5,456 nucleotides of DNA from CAZDML01 sp964506645 (GTDB taxonomy: Bacteria > Elusimicrobiota > Elusimicrobia > 2-01-FULL-59-12). This document shows, piece by piece, positions 1-5,456 of the stretch (its first letter is position 1; each line of letters begins with the position of its first letter). A model generated the notes under the pieces. The model did not search any database. It had not been told where the DNA came from and saw only the letters and a program-made list of their open reading frames with translations. The DNA is taken from positions 1 to 5,456 of the forward strand of contig CAZDML010000132.1 in NCBI GenBank assembly GCA_964506645.1, read 5' to 3'. Made by a program: the position numbers and the translations under genes.

Positions 1-1082
1 AAGTCCATGGCTGGCCCTTCAGGACAACGAAAGACAAAATACATGGCGCTCAGGAAGGCCGCAGCAATCGCTCCTTTTGACACCGCAACTGCAGACTCCC
101 CTGAAATATAAAACAAGCCCAGGAGATACAGGAGCCCATGAATCCAGAGGAGGCTCCAAATCAAATATTCTGGGTAAAACGTAAACGTAAACTCACCAAA
201 AATTGATGAGGATAACTGATAGGCCCAATAACTCGTTTTCTTTGTTCCAGAACGCTCCCACTGATGGGTGTATGGATCGCTCCATTCTTGATTGTGGAAA
301 CCGGGCGGCGTTATGAGCGTAAGTAGGGGGGACTGCGGTAGTGCCAATCGGGGGTTATTTCCGCTATCCGAATTGTGAGGAAGCAGGCGATGCGTCGTCG
401 GATAATTGTGAAACAAAAGCCAGGGAAGGAGCAGAAGAAGACCGCCTCCGAAGAGAAGAGCGATATGCCCTACCCGTTTCCATGCCCATCGCCCGGACCA
501 AGCACCCCAACAGGCGACCGTCAGCATGGAAAACACGACAAACGCTACGGAATACTTCACATAAAGCCCTGCGCCAACACAGCCCAATAATAAAAATGAA
601 TTCTTCCGACTCTCCTCATGAAGCAGACGCCAAACCAATAAGAAGATAGCGCCCGCAAGCAATGTTGCCAGGCTATCGTTGTTATACGTGGAGAATAAAA
701 AAATGAATGCAGGGGTCGTCAGAGTGAAAAGGAGAACAAGAGCCTGGATTCCAATGGCCGTTTTAAAGTCATTCATGAAAATAGCCATGATCAGAAGAAA
801 AAGCGCCCCATACAGAACGGACATACCGCGGACAAAAGGCACATGGTGGGCTGAAGCGGGTTCAAGCAAGGTATTCATCATGTAGTACAGAGGGGGATGA
901 TACGTTTCCCAGCCTTGGCGAGGGCTTGGAAAGGCGTGATGGGTATATAAATGACGCGTGTATTCTAGATGTCCGCCAAAATCATGCGTAAAGGAATCGG
1001 GGGGAGTGCATGCAACGTATAAGCCTGCCAAGCAAAGCCATCCTGCTAAAACACACCACACTTGAAGAGGGATTCGTTTCAC
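1..1082 (-). CDS. GT-C fold membrane glycosyltransferase, GT39/PMT-like (C-terminus beyond window)
   Basis: The frame stays open from 1082 to the window edge, giving 360 residues and no stop, so the C-terminus is missing. The chosen GTG start gives a protein beginning MKRIPLQ, then a first membrane helix (about 8-25) and an extracytoplasmic loop with D34-F-G-G-H38 and E59-T-Y-H-P-P-L-Y-Y67. An acidic residue after helix 1 followed by a HPPLYY-type motif is typical of GT-C enzymes of the GT39/ArnT kind, which move sugars from polyprenyl-phosphate donors outside the inner membrane. Further hydrophobic segments lie near 83-103, 108-130, 135-151, 162-190, 204-224, 306-326 and 337-351, with a large loop at 225-300. 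No Shine-Dalgarno is visible before the GTG, so the start rests on topology. An upstream in-frame start inside pilC is not excluded. The gene follows pilC by 37-38 bases in the same direction, so it may be co-transcribed and could glycosylate pilin, but lipid or polysaccharide glycosylation is equally possible. The family call is fairly firm; the substrate is unknown. Confidence 0.82.
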   Translation of the reverse strand, partial: MKRIPLQVWCVLAGWLCLAGLYVACTPPDSFTHDFGGHLEYTRHLYTHHAFPSPRQGWETYHPPLYYMMNTLLEPASAHHVPFVRGMSVLYGALFLLIMAIFMNDFKTAIGIQALVLLFTLTTPAFIFLFSTYNNDSLATLLAGAIFLLVWRLLHEESRKNSFLLLGCVGAGLYVKYSVAFVVFSMLTVACWGAWSGRWAWKRVGHIALLFGGGLLLLLPWLLFHNYPTTHRLLPHNSDSGNNPRLALPQSPLLTLITPPGFHNQEWSDPYTHQWERSGTKKTSYWAYQLSSSIFGEFTFTFYPEYLIWSLLWIHGLLYLLGLFYISGESAVAVSKGAIAAAFLSAMYFVFRCPEGPAMD

Positions 1083-1120
1083 TGGAAAATTATGGAATAT
1101 TTTTGAGAATGAGCCAGGGT
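1083..1120 (-). other. short AT-rich gap between pilC and the glycosyltransferase gene
   Basis: This is the only intergenic gap above about ten bases. It is AT-rich and contains a loose A/T near-palindrome (about 1086-1104, running into the start of the glycosyltransferase frame). It has no GC-rich stem followed by a T-run, so it is not a recognisable intrinsic terminator. It also lacks a clear Shine-Dalgarno or a well-spaced -35/-10 pair. Read-through from pilC is the simplest reading. Confidence 0.5.
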
Positions 1121-2473
1121 TTATCCGACCAAGCTGGCCATCTGGAAGGTGGGAAGCATGAGACCCGCAATGATGAAACCGACAATGACGGCCATGATGA
1201 CAATCAGGAGCGGCTCCATCATTGTCAGCAAATCACGTACGGCGGAGGAAACTTCCGATTCGTAGTACTCGGCCATTTTAATCAACACCGTCGGAAGTTC
1301 ACCGGTCCGTTCTCCGGTTGATACCATGTTGGCCACCAAAACAGGAAAATGTTTACTTTTGTACAGCACGACAGAAATACCGTTGCCCTGCTGGACGCTG
1401 TTATAAATTTCATCGGCGACTTTTTCAATCGTTCTGTTTTCTACAACCTGCCGTGACATGCTGATGGCCTGCAACGCCATCACGCCGTTGTCGACGAGGG
1501 TCGCCAAGGTGCGAATGAAACGCGTAATCACTGTCAGCGTCAACAAGTGGCCAAACAGTGGGAGGGACAGCGCCTTCTCATCCCACCAATCGTGAAACCG
1601 CTCATTCTTTTCTCGGTATTTGTAAGCCACATAAAAAATTCCCAAAAGAACAAACGGCGTCATAAAGCCGCCATGCGTCACGAAACTACTGCACGCTAAA
1701 AGCGCGCGCGTCGGGCCCGGCAGGGGCGCATTCATATCCTTAAACACTTGAATAAAGATGGGGACGATAAATACCATCATAAAAATGACAACGGTAAAGG
1801 CCACAACGGCGATCACGATCGGGTAGACCATGGCAGAACGTACACGCGAACGCAATTCCATTTCCTTTTCAAGGAATTCCGCAACGCGATTGAGGGCCTG
1901 GGGAACAAATCCACCGGCTTCACCTGCAGCCACCATGTTCACAAAAACGGGCTTAAAGACATCCGGATTAGCCGCTAATCCTTCCGAAAGCTTTTTACCA
2001 GAAAGCACATCATCCAGAATATGCTTCAGGGTATAGGCCATCAGCGGATTCTTCGAAAACTGCTGGATGCCTTGAATCGCATCTACGATCGACATCCCGG
2101 CATTGATACTGATGGAAATTTGCCGAGTCAAAATAACGAGCTCTTTAAGATTGACGCTGCCTTTGGGTTTTTTTGAAAGGTCGAGCTTATCTGACTTCGG
2201 CGCAAAAAGCGAAGAAAACCAAGATGGGGCAGACTCTTCTTCGACGGGCGCCGCACCTGTTTTGCTGGGCGCATACGAATGCGCCACGGCAGCGGTCGCT
2301 GCGGGAGCAGGTTTGTCCGCTGTTGCGACCGGAGCATCGGCCTCCTGGCGACAGGAAACCAGAAAGAGCCCTTTTTCCTTTAATTTGCGATTAAGGTCGT
2401 TACGGTCCGTGACAGTGAGTGTTCCGCGGATATTGTCGCCTTTGGCGTTGGTCGCGACATACTGGAAGGTCAC
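1121..2473 (-). CDS. pilC: Type IV pilus / type II secretion inner-membrane platform protein PilC/GspF
   Basis: This 450-residue protein is the inner-membrane platform of a type IV pilus or type II secretion machine; it is driven by the PilB ATPase and places pilin subunits into the fibre. Residues 1-42 are the usual small N-terminal domain (starting MTFQYVATNAKG). Two T2SSF domains follow, at about 110-235 and 312-438. Membrane helices lie near 215-241, 271-286 and 420-443. The second domain carries the family signature G387-E-R-T-G-E-L393. Residues 45-103 form an Ala/Pro-rich then charged linker that lifts the length above the usual 400 or so residues. The start is GTG, two bases after the pilB stop, with GGAG (2481-2484) seven bases upstream inside the end of pilB, so the two are translationally coupled. 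Family membership is certain. The choice of PilC over GspF rests on partner PilB features and is less sure, because no pilin or secretin gene is in view. Confidence 0.96.
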   Translation of the reverse strand: MTFQYVATNAKGDNIRGTLTVTDRNDLNRKLKEKGLFLVSCRQEADAPVATADKPAPAATAAVAHSYAPSKTGAAPVEEESAPSWFSSLFAPKSDKLDLSKKPKGSVNLKELVILTRQISISINAGMSIVDAIQGIQQFSKNPLMAYTLKHILDDVLSGKKLSEGLAANPDVFKPVFVNMVAAGEAGGFVPQALNRVAEFLEKEMELRSRVRSAMVYPIVIAVVAFTVVIFMMVFIVPIFIQVFKDMNAPLPGPTRALLACSSFVTHGGFMTPFVLLGIFYVAYKYREKNERFHDWWDEKALSLPLFGHLLTLTVITRFIRTLATLVDNGVMALQAISMSRQVVENRTIEKVADEIYNSVQQGNGISVVLYKSKHFPVLVANMVSTGERTGELPTVLIKMAEYYESEVSSAVRDLLTMMEPLLIVIMAVIVGFIIAGLMLPTFQMASLVG

Positions 2474-2475
2474 GC

Positions 2476-4344
2476 TTATTCTCCCTGATTACAGACCCGC
2501 ATCATTTCTTCCACGGTTGTGAGCCCGGAGAGAGCCATGGTCGCGCCTTCCTGGTATAACGTGCGCATCCCTTCTTCTAGCGCAACGGCTTTAATGGAAT
2601 CAATCGTCGCGTTGTTCACAGTGGCTTCACGAATTTTGGAGGTGACTCGTAAAATTTCATATACCCCACGGCGGCCCTTGTAGCCGGTCTCATGACATGC
2701 GTCGCATCCTTTGGCTTTAAAGAAGGTGACGGGCAAATCGGGCTTTCCAGCCGCCTGAATAAGTTTTTCTGCAATGGTTTGGGGGGGTTCCATCATCTCT
2801 TTGCAGTTCTTACACAAGAGGCGAACAAGACGCTGGGCGATGATCAAATTGACCGAAGCACTGATTAAAAACGGTTCCACACCCATATTGATTAAGCGAG
2901 TAATACTGGTCGGGGCATCATTGGTGTGCAGGGTAGACAACACCAGATGTCCGGTGAGTGCAGATTGAATCGCGATTTCAGCCGTTTCCTGGTCGCGCAT
3001 TTCGCCGACCATAATAACATCCGGATCCTGACGGAGTACGGATCGCAGTCCCTTGGCAAAAGTCAGGCCGACTTTGGCATTGACCTGAACCTGATTAATG
3101 CGCTGCAGTTTGTATTCGACAGGATCTTCCAGCGTAATAATGTTGGTTTCCGGGTCATTCATGATGCTGAGCGCGGTATACAGCGTCGTTGATTTACCGC
3201 TTCCGGTCGGGCCGGTGACCAGAATAATGCCGTTGGGTCTGCCCAGCGCTTCCTTAAATAGAGCCTCCTGATCGCTGTTAAAACCCAGAGTCGACATCTT
3301 AAATTCAGTGCTGCCCTTGTCCAAGATACGAATAACCGTCTTCTCGCCATAAATAATGGGAAGCGTCGAAATACGGAGATCGACAGGACGGCCGCCCGCC
3401 TCGGTCATGACACGGCCGTCCTGGGGTTGGCGGCTTTCGGTAATATCGAGATTGGCCATAACCTTAATACGCGCGGTCAGCGAACTTTCAAATTCTTTAG
3501 GGACCGTCATGATGGGACGCAGCACGCCGTCGATGCGGAAACGGACTTCCATCTGGTGTTCGCCCGGCTCAATGTGAATATCGCTGGCTTTCTTCACAAT
3601 GGCTTGTTTGAAAATGGCATCGACCAGTTGGACGATCGGCATGTCTTCGCTGGATTTCTGCAGTTCTTTTTGAATCACGTCGATCTGCAGGGGCTTGGAA
3701 TCGGGCATCTTGGCTTTCAAATCCTGCAAAAGCCGGCTCATCTCCATTTCATCGGAGGTCGCCTTCTTATGAGGGGGAGGCGGTATCATGGACTCGGTTC
3801 CGCCTTTGAGTTCATCCACGGCCTGTTTGATTTGTACCGATTGCATCGAGCTGTTAGGATCTGTCGCAGACAAGTCCTGGCCTTCCCAGCCGCCGTAGAG
3901 CTTGCTGATAGCGTCGAAAATAGTGGTTCTCATGCAGACGACCGGGTCGATCCGGTAGCCCGTGGTTTTGACCAGGGAATCGATGGTAAAGACATCCAGC
4001 GGGTTGACCATCGCGACGGTCGCAACGTTATCGATACGGAAAAGGGGAACAACTTGCAGCCGTCGCGCGAGTTCTTCCGAAATAATGGAAGAGGAGTCGG
4101 AGGTAAATAAGCCTTCCAGGCTGGTGAAGTAAGGAACCTTAGCCTTGATCCCGATCCCTTTCATAATCTTTTCTTCGGTCGTACATCCCAGCTCAACCAG
4201 ACACTTCGACAAATCCCGTTCCTGCCCCCCACTGGCCGCCAACGCCTGCTGATATTGCTGGGGCGTAATGACGCCGACTTCGATCAGAATATCGCCGAGT
4301 GATTGAACACGGGAATGACTTGAGGTTGCTTTCTGGGGGGTCAT
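2476..4344 (-). CDS. pilB: Type IV pilus / type II secretion assembly ATPase PilB/GspE
   Basis: This 622-residue cytoplasmic hexameric ATPase powers pilus extension or pseudopilus assembly through PilC. Residues about 10-150 form an MshEN-type N-terminal domain, with L16-G-D-I-L and G24-V-I ahead of A34-L35. A flexible linker follows (about 155-230, including four prolines at 188-191). The N2 domain begins near 235 and contains A253-S-D-I-H-I-E-P260, R268, R270, and Q308-D-G-R311. The motor domain has Walker A G378-P-T-G-S-G-K384-S-T386, an Asp box L405-E-D-P-V-E410, Walker B I444-M-V-G-E448, and a His box G465-H-L-V-L-S-T-L-H473-T-N-D476. Two zinc-binding pairs, C511/C514 and C547/C550, complete the family pattern, so all key ATPase residues are present. 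The ATG overlaps the stop of the upstream response regulator as ATGA, and GGAGG lies nine bases upstream. The N-terminal domain favours PilB or MshE over classical GspE, but the exact system is not settled by this window. Confidence 0.97.
   Translation of the reverse strand: MTPQKATSSHSRVQSLGDILIEVGVITPQQYQQALAASGGQERDLSKCLVELGCTTEEKIMKGIGIKAKVPYFTSLEGLFTSDSSSIISEELARRLQVVPLFRIDNVATVAMVNPLDVFTIDSLVKTTGYRIDPVVCMRTTIFDAISKLYGGWEGQDLSATDPNSSMQSVQIKQAVDELKGGTESMIPPPPHKKATSDEMEMSRLLQDLKAKMPDSKPLQIDVIQKELQKSSEDMPIVQLVDAIFKQAIVKKASDIHIEPGEHQMEVRFRIDGVLRPIMTVPKEFESSLTARIKVMANLDITESRQPQDGRVMTEAGGRPVDLRISTLPIIYGEKTVIRILDKGSTEFKMSTLGFNSDQEALFKEALGRPNGIILVTGPTGSGKSTTLYTALSIMNDPETNIITLEDPVEYKLQRINQVQVNAKVGLTFAKGLRSVLRQDPDVIMVGEMRDQETAEIAIQSALTGHLVLSTLHTNDAPTSITRLINMGVEPFLISASVNLIIAQRLVRLLCKNCKEMMEPPQTIAEKLIQAAGKPDLPVTFFKAKGCDACHETGYKGRRGVYEILRVTSKIREATVNNATIDSIKAVALEEGMRTLYQEGATMALSGLTTVEEMMRVCNQGE
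2479..2485 (-). promoter_or_regulatory. ribosome binding site of pilC (supports GTG start)
   Basis: On the minus strand this reads GGGAGAA, with GGAG seven bases before the GTG at 2473-2471. It lies within the last codons of pilB, just before its TAA. It fixes the GTG start of pilC and implies coupled translation. Confidence 0.75.
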
Positions 4345-4790
4345 GCCGGGGTTCCTCCGCTGGAGACCTCAGGAGGGGGAGTCTCTCCTGATGCCGACGC
4401 ATCCAAGGAACTTAGAAAATTGCGTATGCGGATTCCCATTTCAGCCGGGTCAAACGGTTTAATCACGTAATCGAGCGCCCCGGCATCGAGCGCCTGTGAA
4501 ATTTGGGTTTCCGATTCTTTGCCAGACACCACGACCACAGGCATATCGCAAGTGGCCGGATTGCCTTTGAGCTTTTTTAAAACTGAAAGACCGTCTGTAT
4601 CGGGGAGCATCAGATCGAGCAAGATGAGGTCCGGCTTTTCACGGGCGGCGAGTTCAGGAACAACCTCGCCTTTCGGGGTCGTCACAATATTGCCGATACC
4701 CTGCTGTTGCAGGAGAAAACGGAAAATCCGAAGCATCGCAGGATCATCCTCGCAAACCAGCACACGACGCTTATAAACCAAACCCGCCAT
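4341..4790 (-). CDS. Single-domain response regulator (REC only) preceding pilB
   Basis: This 149-residue protein is a CheY-like receiver with no DNA-binding or enzymatic output domain, so it probably acts by binding a protein partner or as a phosphorelay intermediate. The REC fold spans about 9-127. It has the acidic cluster E14-D15-D16, the phosphoacceptor D59 in the context LLDLMLP, the switch residue S89, and the conserved K111-P-F-D-P. All phosphorylation residues are intact. A 20-residue tail (130-149) rich in Ser, Gly and Pro follows; its last codons also carry the pilB ribosome binding site, so the tail may partly reflect that constraint. The ATG is eight bases after the Hpt stop, with AGGGGG overlapping that stop. 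The stop codon overlaps the pilB start by four bases. Its placement suggests control of pilus assembly, as PilG/PilH do in Pseudomonas, but the target is inferred. Confidence 0.95.
   Translation of the reverse strand: MAGLVYKRRVLVCEDDPAMLRIFRFLLQQQGIGNIVTTPKGEVVPELAAREKPDLILLDLMLPDTDGLSVLKKLKGNPATCDMPVVVVSGKESETQISQALDAGALDYVIKPFDPAEMGIRIRNFLSSLDASASGETPPPEVSSGGTPA
4352..4358 (-). promoter_or_regulatory. strong ribosome binding site of pilB inside the upstream response regulator gene
   Basis: The minus strand reads GGAGGAA, with GGAGG (4354-4358) nine bases before the pilB ATG at 4344. It is encoded by the two Gly codons in the last residues of the response regulator. Nearby CTCC (4362-4365) and CCTCC (4372-4376) could pair with it. 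Confidence 0.8.
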
Positions 4791-4793
4791 CGG

Positions 4794-4800
4794 ACCCCCT
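4794..4800 (-). promoter_or_regulatory. ribosome binding site of the REC gene at 4341-4790
   Basis: The minus strand reads AGGGGGT a few bases before the ATG at 4790 and overlaps the TAG stop of the Hpt gene (4799-4801). It supports the ATG start and coupling to the Hpt gene. Confidence 0.55.
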
Positions 4801-5122
4801 AAGCCTTAAACGCACTCTCAAGCATCTGAACCTTTTTCTGTAACGACGCCCGTACAACATCATCCGCAGAGAGCTTCTGCGCTTCCATACGTATCATAAT
4901 CTTTTCGATCGCCTTGCTGATGCGCGTGACATTGCGAAAACCATACGTTCGGCCCGAGCCCCGCAACTGATGGGAAATACGCCGCAGATCCTGACGGGCT
5001 GTGCCGGCGGCCTGGACCTCCGGCCAATTTTTGAGTGCGGCCTGCATCCGAACGACCATCACTCGGGCGTCTTCTTTGTAGAGCTCCATAATTTCGCTCA
5101 TGTCCAGTACGGGTTCGCCCAT
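4799..5122 (-). CDS. Stand-alone Hpt (histidine phosphotransfer) protein
   Basis: This 107-residue, mostly helical, soluble protein has the Hpt signature at H51-Q-L-R-G-S-G57 followed by Y60-G-F62, matching the family pattern HxLKGxxxxxG. H51 is the predicted phosphoacceptor. The Lys usually three residues later is Arg (R54), a conservative change. After it comes the helix that normally packs in the four-helix bundle, including the I72-E73 seen as LE or IE in the family. The size fits an isolated Hpt domain, with no kinase or receiver attached. I chose the ATG at 5122: it is one base after the stop of the preceding response regulator and has AAGGA (5132-5136) nine bases upstream. A longer reading from 5164 would overlap that gene by about 40 bases and adds nothing Hpt-like. 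Sitting between two receivers, it probably shuttles phosphate between them or from an unseen hybrid kinase. Confidence 0.9.
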   Translation of the reverse strand: MGEPVLDMSEIMELYKEDARVMVVRMQAALKNWPEVQAAGTARQDLRRISHQLRGSGRTYGFRNVTRISKAIEKIMIRMEAQKLSADDVVRASLQKKVQMLESAFKA

Positions 5123-5123
5123 G

Positions 5124-5456
5124 TTATCCAATCCTTGGCGACTGGACACGGTCCAGCGCCTCATTAATTTGGGAAATCAGTTTCACCGGATCAAAGGGTT
5201 TAATGATATAGCCAGCAGCACCCAGCGCCATAGCCTTGGCAATCGCGGAAGGTTGCGGTTGCGCCGTCAAGAAAATGATGGGGATATGCCGCGTGCTCGG
5301 ATCGGCCTTGGACTTCTGACAGATTTCAAAACCGTCCATACCCGGCAGCATAAGATCCAGGAGCATCAGGTCGGGTTTGTGCTGCTGTGCCATGGCCCAG
5401 CCCTGTGGACCTTCCGACGCACAAACGACTTCACACTTGGCCATACGGCTCAGCAC
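5124..5456 (-). CDS. Single-domain response regulator (REC), N-terminus beyond window
   Basis: The last 110 residues of a CheY-like receiver are present. The frame is open to the window edge, and the first visible codon (GTG) falls inside what should be helix 1. The first strand and its acidic pair are therefore missing, probably some 15-20 residues. Counting from the visible end, the phosphoacceptor is D34 in LLDLMLP, the switch residue is T64, and the conserved lysine is K86 in KPFDP. The protein ends about ten residues after the REC fold, with no output domain. It resembles the second receiver at 4341-4790 around the phosphorylation site and KPFDP loop, which suggests that the two are paralogues, but it lacks that protein's Ser/Pro tail. 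Its TAA stop is one base from the Hpt start. A larger protein with domains ahead of the REC, such as a hybrid kinase ending in this receiver, cannot be excluded from this window. Confidence 0.92.
   Translation of the reverse strand: MLSRMAKCEVVCASEGPQGWAMAQQHKPDLMLLDLMLPGMDGFEICQKSKADPSTRHIPIIFLTAQPQPSAIAKAMALGAAGYIIKPFDPVKLISQINEALDRVQSPRIG
5132..5136 (-). promoter_or_regulatory. ribosome binding site deciding the Hpt start
   Basis: AAGGA on the minus strand lies nine bases before the ATG at 5122, within the last codons of the upstream REC gene. It favours 5122 over the upstream candidate at 5164. Confidence 0.65.

Noticed and set aside
341..649. Plus-strand open frames in the first kilobase
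   Set aside because: They are antisense to the glycosyltransferase frame, which is open over 360 codons and shows family motifs and helices. The plus-strand peptides are Arg-rich and featureless.
1086..1104. A/T near-palindrome after pilC as a terminator
   Set aside because: The stem has no GC pairs, the match is imperfect, and it runs into the next gene's start without a proper T-tract.
2103..2522. Open frame of 139 codons on the plus strand
   Set aside because: It is antisense to the pilC N-terminus and the pilB end. Its Ala-rich content simply mirrors the Ala-rich pilC linker.
2781..2787. Seven-base G/C homopolymer in pilB (others of six near 4335 and 998) as a phase-variation switch
   Set aside because: The runs are short, encode ordinary proline or threonine codons, and all frames are intact. 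No evidence of slippage can be seen.
3427..4110. Open frame of 227 codons on the plus strand
   Set aside because: It lies fully antisense to the linker and N-terminal parts of pilB, whose motifs are complete. The peptide has no recognisable domain.
5123..5164. Longer Hpt start at 5164
   Set aside because: It overlaps the preceding REC gene by about 40 bases, while the ATG at 5122 has a well-placed AAGGA and sits next to the REC stop.
5454..5456. GTG at the window edge as a real start of the first REC gene
   Set aside because: It would remove the first strand and acidic pair of the receiver. It is better read as an internal Val codon.

Overview
The window reads as part of one bacterial operon on the minus strand. 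Transcription runs from high to low coordinates, and both outer genes run off the window. In order of transcription it holds: the C-terminal 110 residues of a single-domain response regulator (5124-5456), a small stand-alone Hpt phosphotransfer protein (4799-5122), a second single-domain response regulator (4341-4790), the assembly ATPase PilB/GspE (2476-4344), the inner-membrane platform protein PilC/GspF (1121-2473), and the first 360 residues of a polytopic GT-C (GT39-like) membrane glycosyltransferase (1-1082).

The gaps are 1 base, 8 bases, a 4-base ATGA overlap, 2 bases and 37 bases. The first five genes are therefore almost certainly co-transcribed, and most are translationally coupled. 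I see no convincing promoter or terminator inside the window; the operon promoter should lie beyond 5456. There are no RNA genes, mobile elements or CRISPR arrays. The only non-coding stretch longer than about ten bases is 1083-1120.

PilB hexamers hydrolyse ATP on the cytoplasmic side and turn or displace PilC in the inner membrane, which adds pilin subunits to a type IV pilus or type II secretion pseudopilus. The upstream REC-Hpt-REC set has the parts of a phosphorelay but no histidine kinase in view. Its tight linkage to pilB suggests that it controls the motor, loosely like the PilG/PilH regulators and Hpt domains of the Pseudomonas Chp system. The glycosyltransferase at the end may modify the pilin or another surface polymer; this is inference from position.

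The organism is probably a Gram-negative bacterium of middling GC content. Nothing here fixes the phylum. The long linker in PilC and the pairing of REC/Hpt genes with pilBC would suit a deep-branching or uncultivated lineage, but that is only an impression.
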